Assembly (NCBI GenBank): GCA_001643675.2
Contig: LSRY02000044.1
Coordinates: forward strand, 642,501-706,500
Origin: Monocercomonoides exilis
Lineage: Eukaryota; Preaxostyla; Oxymonadida; Polymastigidae
Length of the DNA: 64,000 nucleotides
Direction of reading: 5' to 3'
The notes beneath the pieces are model-generated. The model had not been told where the DNA came from. It was given only the letters and a program-made list of their open reading frames with translations, and searched no databases. Shown in pieces: positions 23,699 through 37,242 of this stretch. The translations under genes were made by a program, and so were the position numbers. Position 1 is the stretch's first letter, and each line of letters starts with the position of its first letter.

Positions 23699-24011
23699 AA
23701 TGAAAGTTTAAAAAATTCAGTTGGAAATATCGTTTTGGAATAATTATCAGGCAAGAGATCTGACTACAAAGAAACAACTTGACAAGGTCATTCAAAAACA
23801 GTTTGACTGGAGAAATCAAACACTAGATAATTCCTTCTAGATCTTTTTTGTCATGATTTTTGACTTTTCCAAACATCAACAAAATTACTCATCAAATCGT
23901 TTATTTTAACGGGAATAAAAAATGTTCTGTTGATTTCTTCATACCCTTTTCGGTCAAATAAAATTATTCTTTTTTCATTTCAAAAACACTTCGTTTCATA
24001 TTTTTAATTAA

Positions 24012-24516
24012 CCTCTGTGACATGACAAAAAAAAATTGAAATAGTGACAAAATGACCGACAAGATATTTATGATTTGTCAAAAATGGTCATTTTTAACGA
24101 TTTCACAATTCTTAATTACTACAATAATTAAATTGAAAATCTACATGAAACAATTCTTATTATTTTGAAAAAATCAAATTTGAAATAAAAAAGTTCAAGT
24201 TCCCAACATATATTTTTTGACAGGAAATGTCAGCTGAAGAATTATTTTGTCACAATTTGTCAGTGATAGTCATTGACGATCACCGACAAAAGAGAAAAAA
24301 CAACCAGATGTTGCAGATGCTATCAACAAATTTTTTCCTAAGCTCCTTATAAAACTTTTAAAAGATTTTTCTATCATTCGTATAATTTTGTTTTTAATAA
24401 ATAAAATTTATTTAATTTTATTTTATTTTTTTTTTTATTTTTTGTTTTATTTTTATTTATTTTTTTTTTTCTTTTGTGACAGACAAATGTTTTTATAACT
24501 TGTCACGTCACAGAGG
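24012..24516. mobile_element. 505-bp miniature element with CCTCTGTGAC ends, copy 1
   Basis: The left end CCTCTGTGACATGACAA is the inverse of the right end TTGTCACGTCACAGAGG with one mismatch. A second copy at 57456-58233 aligns along its length. Right flank is TA and left flank AA, so a TA target is likely but eroded. Internal motifs such as GACCGACAAGATATTTATG are shared with copy 2. There is no coding capacity; the superfamily is unassigned, with Tc1/mariner-like possible from the TA. Confidence 0.75.
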
Positions 24517-24553
24517 TATAATTTTTGATCGAAAAAATAAAATAATCTTCTCT

Positions 24554-24554
<1 letters not shown>

Positions 24555-24612
<58 letters not shown>
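24555..24612. repeat. Poly-A run (58 A)
   Basis: Uninterrupted adenines starting 38 bp after the right end of the 505-bp element. Homopolymers this long are prone to assembly error. Confidence 0.9.
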
Positions 24613-24614
<2 letters not shown>

Positions 24615-24850
24615 CATGAACTCTATTTTTTGAAAATTGTTGCAACATAATTAACGATGCATCACTCAGATTTGTCCAAATTTCTTTTTACCAATTGCAT
24701 TAATTGAATTTTTTTTCATGGTATTTCTCAACCAGATTTTTTTTAAATCAGATCCATAATAAAAAATTTTTTTATAAATGTATCCAGTCAAATTCTTTCC
24801 CACTATAACAAGACGAAAAATAAATTCAAAAAATTTTCATCAAATTGATT

Positions 24851-26221
24851 ATGATTATGTTTTTGAACAAGGAATCAAAACATGACAATCAAGAATTGCA
24901 TTTAAAAGAACACATTAAAATTGATTCATCAATCATTTTTAATTTCGAAGACGTAAAAGATAATGCTTCAAGCGGCTTCAATTCTAAAGAATACGTGTTG
25001 GAGCAACCTGAGCACAAAGCTGTTTCAGTTGTTCATTTTGAGAGTATTGGTGGAAAAGGTTGCAGTTATTTTTGCTTTGATTTTAATTCTAATTCAGTTT
25101 ATTAAGAAAAACATAATCCCTTAAAATACAATAGTTGCAAAGGTTTGATGGAAAATAGTCATTTAGATGAATATATTTTCAAAAATTTAGAAATATTTCC
25201 CCAAGATATTTTTTGCTCTCGTTTTTTTCAGCATAAAATTTCAGAGGTATTCTTAAAATATTAATCTAAAGAAATTTTTATTTTCTTTATTTTCAAAATG
25301 ACATTTTTTTCAAATTATCTTGCCAGATTAAGACTGAAATATTTGCTCTTGATTTCATCTCATTGACTCAAAAGTTACTATCTATGAAATTCCACAACAT
25401 TCCTTCAAAAGAATTCTTATCCAAAAGCGTTTTACCACAGTCAAAAATTATTCTCTTTACGATCACCGAAGCACTTTGGCTGATGACTTCGTGTGTTCCT
25501 AAAAGGATAAATCAAAATCATATTTCGACAAATGAAAAAGAAATATATTTGGCTTCAGATTTATTGAATTGTGGCGAACAGTTAAATGAAGCAAAGTTGT
25601 TGAAATATTCAAATTTAGTTGCTTCAATGCTACAAAAGAAGGCAACTGAGAAAATTAATTCAATAGAAATGCCAGAATTTCAATTCCAAAAGAGAGAAAA
25701 AGAAAAAGAAACACTTAAAATGAATGCTATTAAATACGAAGAAACTGCAGCTGGAGACAGAAGAAGCATACTATTATTTCACCAGGTATTTCATTTTTCT
25801 TAAATGGATTTTTTTTTATCTTTTTTCCGCACACATTGAATTATTTTTCATTCACAAACGAAATAATCTTGTCAGGTTCTGTCTGTACTTGTTGACCTCA
25901 TAACAAGAGCATGCGACATTGTGCTTTATGCGCCTGCAGTTCATTTGAGCCACCGAAAGTGCAATTTCTTATCAAAAGGCGATGAATTGGGCAGTCGTTC
26001 GAAAGAAAGTGAAATGGATCATGCTGAAAGAGCTCAAATAACAAACAGTGGAATTGACACTGAAAAGAAGGCAAATGAAAATGCATCAGATTTACACGAT
26101 GATTCTGCTTGTGCTTCTGCTTGTGCGCAGCCTGTGCAAATAAATGCATCTCTTCCTCATCCCCTTCCAGACATTTCATTACCATCTTTGCTTTCTTCTT
26201 CTTCTTCCATTTCATCATCAC

Positions 26222-26252
<31 letters not shown>

Positions 26253-26488
26253 TTCTTCTTCTTCTTCTTCTTCTACTACTACTACTACTTCTACTACTAC
26301 TTCTTCTTCTCCCTATCATTTCAATGCATCTTTTCATTGTGATTGTCTTCCCCAATTCCCAGTGACGCCTCCTCCTTTTCAGTCCTCTTCTTTTTCTGCT
26401 GTTCTTGTTCTCTCTCCAGACAAGACACCCGCTCGGAACACAGTCAAAAGACAGCTGCCGACAATTGATGTGGAAGAGGATAGAGAAA

Positions 26489-26519
<31 letters not shown>

Positions 26520-29500
26520 AGAAGGAGAAAAGGAAGCGAAGAAAACGGATTGTGAAGAAGGAGAAGGAAGAGATGAATGGGGAATGTCAAACAAAATAGC
26601 AGAAGCTGAATTCAACAAGCAGAAAAGAGAGGGCAAAAAGAAAGATGGATTTAATAATTCCTCAACTGGACTTCTTTCTTCTGCTGATTGCTTGTATGAA
26701 CCTAATCCAGTTGTTACTCCTCCATTGATCGCTGCTCGTTCAAACAACTTGCAAAAAGCACAAAACATTTCATTTTCAAGCAAAATGAACAGAAAACAGA
26801 TGGAACCATCTTCGGAGAAATTTTTCAACCCGACCGGAAAAACTCCTCTGAACCCATTGAATATTTCCGGGAAAGCTGGCCGGCCTACAAAAAACACCCG
26901 AAAGCAGAAGAAAATCGAAGAAAGCGCAATCAAAGAGAAGATTTCTGGTTCTTCATCAGCTGCTTCTCTTTCATTCAGTCCATATGCACAGCCACTGCCT
27001 CGAATGGAGTTGAAGCAGAAGAAAAGGAAAGGAAGCAAAGAACAAAAGACAAATGGAACATCTGATCAGTCAATTAGACATCTTCCTTCTCTTCCTTCTC
27101 TTCCTTCTCTTCCTTCTCTTCCTTCTCTCCCTCCTCTTCCTCATTCATTCTGTAGACATTCAGAGAAAAAATCAGTTTCAAATGAAAAAAAGTCTGATTC
27201 TTCGAATGGGATGTTTGTTTCAGATAGACAATTGCCTCTTCATCACGTAAAACCTTCTGTTTCTGATGAAACACATTCCATTCAATTGACAAAGAAGACG
27301 ATTTCAAAGGAGAAAATGAATGAAAAAATGAATGAGAAGAAGAACGAGAAGATTGGATGTGTCAAGCTGGCTAGACCAGAGCCACAAAGAATGCTTTCTG
27401 TGCCAATTCAGATGAATTCTGCTTGTTCTCTGAAGTTGTATGAAGAGAACGTTGATGCTGATGATGCTGTGTTTGATGGCTCGTTCATTAGATTGCCTCG
27501 TCTTTCGATGGGAAATGAAGAAATTATTGGAAGATATTCTAAAAGCAATCCATCATCTTCATCTTCCTCTTCTTCCTCTTCCTCTTCCTCTTCTTCTTTT
27601 CTCATCTCTTCCACATCAAAAACATCTGCTTTTTCCCTCAAACATCCCAACAAAGCCAAAAAGCCTCATTCACATCGTTCTCAATCTCTTTCTCCCTTCA
27701 GCCATTCTTCTTCTCGTTCTCATTCTTCTCGTTCTCATTCACATTCACTTTTTTATTCTCTTTCCCACTCCACTTCATCATTCCACACAGAAACACCTCA
27801 GAATTCAGCTAATCTTCATTTCCCTTGTGTTTTCAGACATTCTCGTTCTCTTTCTGCTTCTGCTGAAATTTCACCCAGAAAGATGCATCGTTCTTCTTCT
27901 GTTTGTTCTGAAAAAGAAGAAAAAGAAAGAGAAAGAGAAAACGGAGAAAATGAAGAAGAACTTAGAAATTCTTGTTATTTGAATAAAACAGGTTGTCTTC
28001 CTTCATTCATTGAAGGCTCTTCTTCATTCACTCCTCCGCCTCGCACTAAAACTCCGGTTGTGAGCAGACCTCTGCCAAATGTGAATGTTAAATCAAATTC
28101 TGTTTCTTCTTCTTCTTCTTCTTCTTCATTAACATCGTCATCATCTTCTTCTTCTTCCTCCTCCTCTTTTCTTCCTCCTCTCCCTCCTTCCTCTTCTCAT
28201 CCTCCTCAATCAACCACTCCAGTCAATCACTTCATCGACAATAACATTCCTCCTCCTCGTTGCATTGAACACACCCCTCGTTCTCTCAAAATGCCTCAAA
28301 AATCTTCTTCTTCCATTTCTTCTCCCTTTTCTTCTTCTTCTCCTTCTTCTCAGAAAAAGCTGAGAGAAATAAGAGAAAAACAAGGTTTCGAGGGAACGTC
28401 TGACATTTTATTGAACGAAGCAGGTTTGATTAATAAAAACAGAATTTATCAAAATTCAGCTGAAAATACGGAAAAATCAACAGAAATGAATCATTTTATT
28501 CCTTCTTCTTCTTCCTCTTCTTATTCCTCCTCCTCTCAATTGTTATCTTCTTCTTCTCATTCTCTTCCTCTTTCTGTTCTTTCTGTTCCTCTTCCATTGA
28601 ATGTGGATGGAGAAGCTCTTGTCACTCCGCCTGGCTATTTTGAAGATTCAGACACAAACAGCAACTTTGAGGAAGTTCTGAATGAATTCCAGAGGAAGAG
28701 AAAGAGAAGAGAGGAAGAAGAGGAGGAGGAAGAGGAGAAAGAGAAGGAAAAGGAAGAGAAGGAAGAGAAGGAGAAAGGGAAGGAGAAGGAAATGAAAATA
28801 ATGTCGGATGAATATAAAAGAGAAGGAGGAAATTATGAACTGTTTCAGAGAAGGAAAGCTAAAAGAGAGAAAAGAAAACTGAAAGAGAAAGAGAAAGAAA
28901 GAGAGAAAGAAACAAAAGAATTATCTAATTCTACCTTTATTCAATCAAAAGATGAAGAAAAAGAGGAAAACAAAGTGAAATATTCCTCAATGAGAAGAGG
29001 GAGGTCGATAGAGAGGAAGGCAGATTTGAGAGGGGAAGAAGAGAAGAGAATGGCGCTGCAGTCAGAAACAAGCCAGGAGAGAAGGAAAAGAAGAATTGTT
29101 GCATTCAAATTGGAGGGGAATCAGAAGAAAGAGGAAAGTTTGAATACTTCTGCTGGGTGTTTGGGGATGAGCGGAGAGAAAGAGGAGAAAGAGGAGAAAA
29201 AGAAAGAAGGGAAAGAAAAAATGGAAGTGAAAGAAAATAACATGATTATTAGTTCATTATTGACTTCTTCTTCTTCTCCTTCTTCTTCCAATTTGAATAA
29301 CCTCACTTCTTCTCATTCATCAGAAGAAATTGATTTTCCAATGAAATTCTCTTCCTCAGATGAAGATGACTTATTTCTGATGGGAGAAGAAGAGCCATTT
29401 TCGTTGGATGAGCGAGAAATGAGAAGAAAACACAGAGAAAACAGGCAAAATGCAGAAAAAATGGCGAATATTTGGATGAGACAGATTGAAAAGAGGAAGA

Positions 29501-32500
29501 TGATTGAGAAGGAGAAGAAGAGAAGCAGGAGAAGAAGAGAAAGAGAAAGAGAAAGAGAAAGAGAACACAAAAGAAACGAAAAACAAGGGAAATTCAATGA
29601 AAAACAGATTTCTCCGAAGAAAATGAGTAAAAGAAGTGAGAAAAATGAAGATGAATTGGAAAATGTTAAAGTTATCAGAGCAGAAGATGTTGTGTTCTAC
29701 TCAACAAAAGAAGAAAATGCGACTTCTTCAAACAATAAACTAGAATCATCATCATCTTCTTCTTCATCTTCATCTTCTTCTCTTCTCCCTCAATCTTCAC
29801 CTTCAACCCCTCCTCTTCATTTCCTCTCTTCTCCTTCACAACTTCCTAATTCTCATTTTCCTTCTTCCTCCTCTTCCTCTTCTTCCTCCTCTTTTTCTCC
29901 TTCTTCTCTTCCTTCTTCTCCGTTTCGTCAGCATTCTCTTCAGAACACTCCTTCTTCTGTTCATTCTCTTTCTTCTCTCTTCTCCTTCTCTTGCGACCCT
30001 CTTCCCAATCCAAATACCCTATTTTCAGCTGAAAATGACCAGCTTTTGTGGAAAAGAGCCAGAAAAATCAGCATTTTGAAGCAGATTTCGATCGATTTTG
30101 ACGAAAAAACAGGAAAAAATTCAGAAAATTTGAGAGAAGAAGAAGGAATATTGACTTTATCGCCAACTTTTCGTTCTCCTCTTTCTTTCAAAAACTTGTC
30201 CCCTTCAGTTGAACACTCATCTTCACAGAAAAATGTGTTGACTCCGAATGTTATTGCACCTGCTTCCACACCTCCTCTTCCTCTTCCTCTTTCTGTTCCT
30301 CTTCCTCCGCATCCTCCTCCTCTTCCTCCTTCTTCTACTCCTTCTTCTTCCAACTCTGACTCATTATCTTCTTCATTCACAGTTTCTCGTCTGTTTCGTC
30401 CACTCCACAAATCAAAAAGAAATGCAGCACAAACAAAAGATATTCAAATACCTTCTTCCTCCTCCTCCTCTTTCATTTCTTCTTCTTCTTCTTCTTCTTC
30501 TTCTTCATTGCTACCATCATCTTCTTCATTATCTTCCTCTTCTTCTTCTTCCATTTCTTTTCTTCCTTCTTCCAATCATTCAACACCCACTCATTTGCGT
30601 AGTTCCACTTTTCATACACCTTCTTCTCATCGAAACTCACAAAATTGTTTAAAACCACTCAACACAACACAGTTTATTCATTCACCTTCTTCTTCATTTC
30701 CTTCATTTCCTTCTTCTTCTTCCTCTTCTTCTTCATCTTCTTCTTCTTCTCTCACATTTTCTCCCTCTAATTCAGTCATTCCTCTTCTGGACAATGAAGA
30801 TCGCTGTCGAGAAAGGCTCTTTCCTCAAAACGTGTTTCTTCAGCTGATTCTCACTCAAAATGAGATGTTTTACTCAGAAAGAGAAAAGACAAAGACACAA
30901 AAATGCAACAATTTGAATGAAAATAGCACTGAAAATACGAATATTCCTGAGAATGGCAATATTCTTGCTTCATCTTTGCTTTCCACACAAAAAGAGGAGT
31001 CGGAGGAGAAGAGGAAGAAGAAGGATTTAAGCAACAATCGATTGAGTCTGATGGAAAGATGTATTGTTAGCAAGCTTTCTGAGTCATTTTCTCCATTCAG
31101 TCACAAACAGAATGAAAACTGCAGTGCTTCTTGTTCAAAAGAAAGAAATTTGTGTGCTTCAAGGCATCTTTCTTCAAAGTACATAACTTTGTCTTCTTTT
31201 CTGGATGAGTCTTCTATGAAAGAGACAAAATGCAATGAAAATGGCAATTCTCGAATATTCTTTTCACCTCCTCTTAACTTTAATGACTCAGAAAAGCAAC
31301 AAATGTCTGCTTCTCCTTCGAATTCATCCAAAACAGCCAGTTCGTTTCCTTCTCTTCCATTCAACAAGCATTCATCTGATGTTCTGAATGAGTCATTTTC
31401 TTGTTTGATGCCTGTTTCATTGACACTCGGCACAAAAGCAGCAGATGCTCCTTTCTGTTTCAACCCTTCTTTCATTCCTTCTCTTCGTTTCTCGCCTTTT
31501 TTCCCAAAATTCTCTCAAATGAGTCAAAAGAATGAAAAAGAAGGTTGTTGTTGCAATTATTCGAATTGTGAATTGAATCAAACAACTCCAACTTCTTCGT
31601 CATTGCTATCTTATTGTTCTCCCTCTCAATCAGCTGAACTTGACTCATGTGGATTGGGGAATGGATATGAAGAAGTTGGCCAAATGAAATTGGAAGAAGG
31701 AATGAAAATGGAAGATAATAGCTCAGAATTGAAGAGTGTTTGTGCTGATGCGAATGAAAAGGCAAATTCAAATTGCGCTTCAGATGAAAATGTTATTCAT
31801 CCTGTTGATAAATTTGTGGACGTGAGCAAACAAACAAGATGTTTGAATGAAGAAGTGTCTTCAACAGAACTTTCTTCTTCAATCAATCTGCTTTCTTCAT
31901 CACTTCCTTGTGCGGCTGATTTATTGCCATCTGCTTCTCAAAGAAATTCCTCTGATAATTTGAATGATGCATTGAAGACTGAAACTTCATTCAATTATTC
32001 ATCTGATCTAAATTCTAATGGCCTTTCTTTGTCAAAACAGCCAATTCTTGCCTCTTTTATGAACAAAAGCAACAAACAACCTTATTCTTCCAATGAAATT
32101 GATTCATTGCTTCAACGCACAAATATGCAATCTTCCTTTGCAACCACAGAATCTACAGATAGCTCGAATTCCTCTTCGTTCTTCTACAGATCGACTTCTT
32201 CTTCTTCTTCTCCTTCTCCTTCTCATCCTCTTCCTCATTCCGACATTCTTTCTGCACAGGAATCTTTGTTGTGTGCTGAACCGCAGCGGACTTTTGTGGC
32301 AACATCACTTTTCAGCTGCCGTTCATTCACATTTCATTGGCTGGGGATTGCATTCAAGGCATTGAAGCAGTTTTTGTTGAATGAAGAAGAGGAAGAAGAG
32401 GATGATGAAGAGGAAAAGGAAGAAAAAGGAGAAGTTGAAGGAAAAGACGGAAGAGTTTGTGAGAATTCTTCGGAAAACGCTAAATATGATTTTGTTTTTC

Positions 32501-34545
32501 ATGATGAATCAAAACAAGCCAATCAGATTTCATCTGATATTCCTGTAAATGAATCTGTTCAACTTCCAAAGAATGCTCAAAGAAAAAACAAAAGCAAGAA
32601 ATCACCATTTCCTTTGGTTCTGAAGAATATGGACTGTGAACGATGGAATGAACTTGTTGGAATTGAAACAAACAAGAAAGCTGAGGAAATTTCATTAAAC
32701 AGCACAATTGAAGGCAAAGAATCCATTTATTGTCAATTTTTGGGAAACAATACAAACAGAATTGAAACGAAAGGAAAAGATTGTATCACATCATCTGAGC
32801 CAAACTCAACACCAACACTTCCAAAGTATTCATCTGAAAAGAATCATTCACTTTGCTCAAATTTGCCTTTGTTCTCAACTTTCCAGTCATTCGCCTTGTC
32901 GAATTCTGGAAATACTCAACCAAGAAGGCAGTTCTTTGACGATGGGCTGTTCATTCCTGTTCTTGCCAGTGCGTCTTCTGTTCTAAATGAACTAAATCTG
33001 ATGGAAATGCAACAGAAAATGAAAGAAATGGATGATTATAAAAACATTCAAGCTTCAACTCGTGATACCAATGGAGAAAAATACAGACTTCGCCAATTGA
33101 CTTATTTGGCCGAAGCTGCAGAACAAGCACTGGGGTGTTTGTATGAAGCAGTGAAATCTCCTTATATCAGATTCTGTTTGAGAGAATGTTTGATGTTGGA
33201 TGATCCAATGAAAGATGACGTTGTGAAAAGAAAGTTGCGAATCAAACGTGAAGAAGTTGATGGATCTGAAGTTGATGATAAAACAGAGTATGTCATGAAG
33301 ACTGATTCATTTGGAGGATATGAAGTTAATTCTTCAGCACAATTACCAAATACTACCTCTTCATTGCCATCTTCTCAATCTTCAAATGCACTACCTCTTC
33401 AATCACATCTCAATTCCAGTAAATCTTCTCCTTCTGATGAAGTATGCGTTCACTCTTTAACATCAAACACATTCACACGCTTCAAAAAGATTCCTTCTGT
33501 TGCTAAGTCAATGAAGCAGACAATATTCCTGTTGCTGTCAACGCTGACTGATGCACTTCAATCACAGGCACAGTCTGTTGTGAAGATTGCTTTGAAGATA
33601 CTGAAGATTTGCTTGATTGATGAAACAACAGAGGAAGAGGCAGCTAAGCGCTCTGAAAGGAGATTGAACGCCGCAAAGGGGGGAGAGCAGTATATTTCAG
33701 AATTTTCTGATGGCAAAGGTACAAAATCTGATGTAAATCAAAAGAATTCGTCAAATGATACAGAGATTGAGAATGAACCAACTAAAAATGGAATCAGTGG
33801 CATTTGTGAAAGAAGTTCAGGATTTAAATGTCAATTGAGAGATGGCAATGAACTTGTTGTGCTTCTTGGTCCTTGTGGTGTTCTGAAGCATTTGAGAAAA
33901 GTTTTGGATGAGGAAGCGAAAAATGGCAGGATTGAGATAATTGCAATGATTACAGATGTTTTAGTGTCTGTTTTGACGAAGGAAATGAAAAGAGACGAAT
34001 TGTATCAGCGTCTGGTTGAACAGAAATCCGAGAAAGAAATCAGAAAAATGCATTGCTCAAATTCCTCATCAGTTTCGCTTGGAAATCTGGAAAGGGGAAT
34101 AAACTGCAACATTCAAATATCTGATGCCTTTCTGACGCCTTCGTCTGTCCTCCACGATTTCACACTCGATTTGTTTGACAGCGGAATTCCGTTTTCTTAC
34201 ACAGGCTTGCTTTTCTCGCCTGTGTTGAGCCATCGAAAGGCTGCTCTGTATTTCTTGGCTGCATTTTGCAGAGTCGACTTGAAAGAAGGGAGTCTTTGGG
34301 ACAAATGTGATGCATTTCGAGGAGATGCATGTTTGAAGCATGAAAAAGAAGAAGAAGAAGAAGAAGAAGAGATTGGAAAAATGTTTCTATGTGATGATGA
34401 AGGCATTCGAGAGAATGTGAGCGAGGCAGCAAAATTAACAGATTTTTCTAATCAAACGGAGAAATGTCATGATGAAGCAAAGCCTGAAACATACACTACT
34501 AAAGTTGTTATTAATCAAATAAAATATATATTGGAACACAAATAA
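24851..34545 (+). CDS. Giant serine-rich hypothetical protein (4 exons)
   Basis: Proposed exons: 24851-25043, 25107-25246, 25327-25785 and 25876-34545. Introns are 63, 80 and 90 nt with donors GTATTG, GTATTC and GTATTT and acceptors TTAAG, GCCAG and GTCAG. All junctions stay in frame, giving 3153 residues; the first exon is the least certain. The N-terminal 280 residues are non-repetitive and helical (SILLFHQVLSVLVDLITRA across the last junction). A very long middle is disordered, with dozens of poly-Ser tracts, Glu/Lys/Arg stretches (28680-29660) and four tandem LPSLPS units near 27080. The last about 500 residues are again helical (AQSVVKIALKILKICLID, NGRIEIIAMITDVLVSVL), like HEAT/armadillo segments. 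I recognise no enzyme motif. A large scaffold is inference. It ends in TAA. Confidence 0.75.
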
Positions 34546-35447
34546 ACCGAAGTTTGCTTTTGCTTGAGATTTCTACAAGATTTTGATGTTGAAGGTAAGG
34601 TTCAAAAATTTGCTCTTCAGAAAACTTCTTCTGACTCAACAAAGTCAAATTTTTCGAATCAGCTTTTCAATCTAATATTAGGAAAACAACTTTTAAGGAA
34701 TTGGAAAATGAATTTATTAAAATATAATTAGTATTTTCAAACATCCTGAAAATGAGTCCAAAGAAAGTATTTTGAATGCAACAGATCCTGGAAAAGAATT
34801 TTATTCAATTGTTGTTTAATGCTTTTCCAGATTCGTTTTTTATTGGAAAAAATATTGAAAAAATAGAAAATAATTGGAAATTTTTTTGTTTTATAATGTT
34901 TATTTTTGATTTTCTTCTTTCTTCTTCTTTTTTTTTTTTGAATTTATGTTGATTTTCTTGGATGTTTTAATATTTTAAGTTTGTTTTATGAAAATTTTTT
35001 GTTTGGTTGAGCTAAATAAATGTTTTATGAATTTCCACATCAGCATATTTTGATGATTTTTTGTTCATTCATCATTCGCTCTTTTCAGTTTTTTGTATAT
35101 AAATTATTCACAACACTTTTTTTGGAAGTTGACATTATCAGAACACGCAAAAGTACGCAATATTATGAATTCATAAAAATAACCATACAACCATAATGAA
35201 AAGAATATCATCATTTCATTTGTTGATGCAAAAGAGAACAGAAAAAGTTTAATGATTATTAATTTTTTATTTATATATGACATGTTTTGCGATATACAAA
35301 CGAAAATGAATTGTATTTCATTTGACATTTTGCCGAAATTTTGTTTTAATTCAAAAGTCTTTGACAAAAAAGGAATATAAGAGTGTGACGAAATTTAATT
35401 TTTGTAATTAAATTGTAGTTTTATATTTTTTTATATTTATCGAAGAA
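34546..35447. other. Intergenic, AT-rich
   Basis: Very AT-rich spacer. I looked here for the missing first exon of the gene that follows, expecting an acidic stretch ending TEKFS, and did not find it. Nothing else is visible. Confidence 0.5.
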
Positions 35448-36752
35448 TTGCTTTCTGAGCTTAAAGATTGCAAAGAAGATGAACAAAAAAATAAAATTAT
35501 TGAGATGAACAAATTAATGGATAAAATGGATGGAGAAGAATTAAAAGTGGTTTTGTCTAATAGATTTTTTGATGAAATAGAAAAGAAGATAAAAGAAAAG
35601 CAATTGTCCATCGAAAATGCCATTTTATTGTTGAAGTGCATTGGATATTGCAAAGCGTTGAAAAATATTTCAATTGACTTCTATGATTTTTCTCCACTTA
35701 GCAATAGACTAAGGAATATTATTTCAGAAGAAAAAAAGAAAAAAGAAAAAGGAAATAAAAAGCTGGTTATCGATCTTTGTGAATGTTATTTTTTATTAGT
35801 TTTCAGACACGCAATCCTCGAAGAAAGTCTTGCCCGTTTTTGTGTGCCTTGTCTTGTAAAAGCTGCTTCAAGGAAGAAGGAATGCGAGGAAACGCAAAAA
35901 GAAGTGGAAATGGCTTTTTTAGCTTTGAGCGGAGTAAATTCTCTGGTTGTGAATCAATTTTGTTTTTTTAACATTTTCATTCATTTTCGCATTAATTATT
36001 AGAATTTCCCAAATGAACGATTTCCTGATGAGTTGATTGATGCTATAAAGTATCATCAAAAGCATCGTCATCTCACCCAACTTGCTTATCAGTCAGCTTG
36101 GGAGTGTTTGATAAACCAGTTGCACCTTGAAAGAGAAACGAAAAAGAAAATTGCAAATGAGTTGCATTTTATCCCGGAAGCAATTCGAGAATTGGATGAA
36201 CTTTCAAGATGCGTTGATTGGAAGAGAAATGAAAATGAATTGAATGAAATAAAGGAAGTGTACTTAATAAAGAAATGGGGAATTATGATTGAATTGTTTG
36301 TGAAACATCATGCATTTCTAAAAAGCGAAGAGTTAAAGCTCATTGAATGCCTTGTTCGATTGTGCAGAACAGTTAAGGATTGCCACATTGAAATATTCGA
36401 TCGAATTATAGGTGTTTTTTATGGATTGATTATTTCAGAAACATCCAATATATTCGATCTGTTGAGAGGTCAAGCAATTGATTTCGCTTTGGAGGAAATC
36501 AGTCAAATTTCGCTGAATAGCGTGAAGATAAGATTGTGCATGTGCTTCTTTTATGAAATTTCGGGAAAACTGAAAAATCAGAAGAGAAACAGAAATGAAG
36601 TTGCAGAAATTCGTATGATTAAATCTGCTGTGTTCGAAAGGTTGGAAGAAGAAGGCTACGAAGACATTGTGATAAGCTTCCCCAAGAAGTTGCACTATTG
36701 CAATTTCAACCATTTATCAAAAAATCCAACTGATTGCTTTGTTCGTCTTTGA
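35448..36752 (+). CDS. Oxymonad-type hypothetical family protein, copy 2 (5' end missing)
   Basis: Paralogue of 18620-20154. Exon 35448-35945 matches exon 2 of copy 1 and is preceded by an acceptor-like TTATCGAAG at the equivalent place; exon 36003-36752 matches exon 3. The intron 35946-36002 has donor GTTGTG and acceptor TTATTAG and is phase 0, as in copy 1. Shared landmarks are KIIEMNKLMDKMDGEELK, AIKYHQKHRHLTQLAYQS and NELHFIPEAIRELDEL. There is no in-frame ATG before about 35506 and no recognisable first exon upstream. Either the first exon has diverged or this is a 5'-truncated copy. The C-terminus differs from copy 1 (ends DCFVRL rather than DYFVNV). The long open frames argue against old decay. 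Function unknown. Confidence 0.65.
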
Positions 36753-37242
36753 AGGAAGGAATTATAATCGTGATAATGTTGGCTGCATATTCTGTTTTTT
36801 TATGTAATTACCAGCATTTATGCTTGAATGACTTTTTAATGATGATAATTCGGATTAATTTTGAAAGTTTTATTTCCAACTAAACAAGCAATAAAAGAAT
36901 CTTTCTCAATGTTTTTTTTTTGAATTGTTAAAAAATCCTCTCTTTTAAAAAAAACAGTGCTCCAATAAAATCAACAAAAAAATTCATAAAAAGTGTGCAA
37001 AATACTCTCACAGGTTTAAATATTGAACCTGCAAAAAACAGAATTACAGAAATAAATCAAAATAATATTGATTTAAAAAAATAACAAACTGAACGCTTCA
37101 AACTAAAATATTACTCAAAACTCAAAATTTGTTGTTTCTCCTTTAAATTCTCTATAATTACGCATTTATAAATATTTAAATAAATTGCACATTGAACTTG
37201 TTCATATGAAACATCCAAAGTTTCCGACAGCTCAGTTTCTGT
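36753..37242. other. Intergenic between convergent genes
   Basis: AT-rich spacer separating the 3' ends of a plus-strand and a minus-strand gene. No other signal seen. Confidence 0.6.

Larger units (their letters stand above)
20155..24850. other. Gene-poor AT-rich region with transposon remnants
   Basis: No intact gene seen. It contains two miniature elements of the 254-bp family, one 505-bp miniature element and two poly-A runs, all listed separately. A short frame at 22522-22803 has average composition and is not convincing. A GC-richer patch at about 21960-22100 has no feature I can name. Confidence 0.5.

Noticed and set aside
25898-26365. Met- and His-rich frames over the triplet repeats
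   Set aside because: Pure translation of (TCA)n and (TCT)n microsatellites in other frames of the giant gene.
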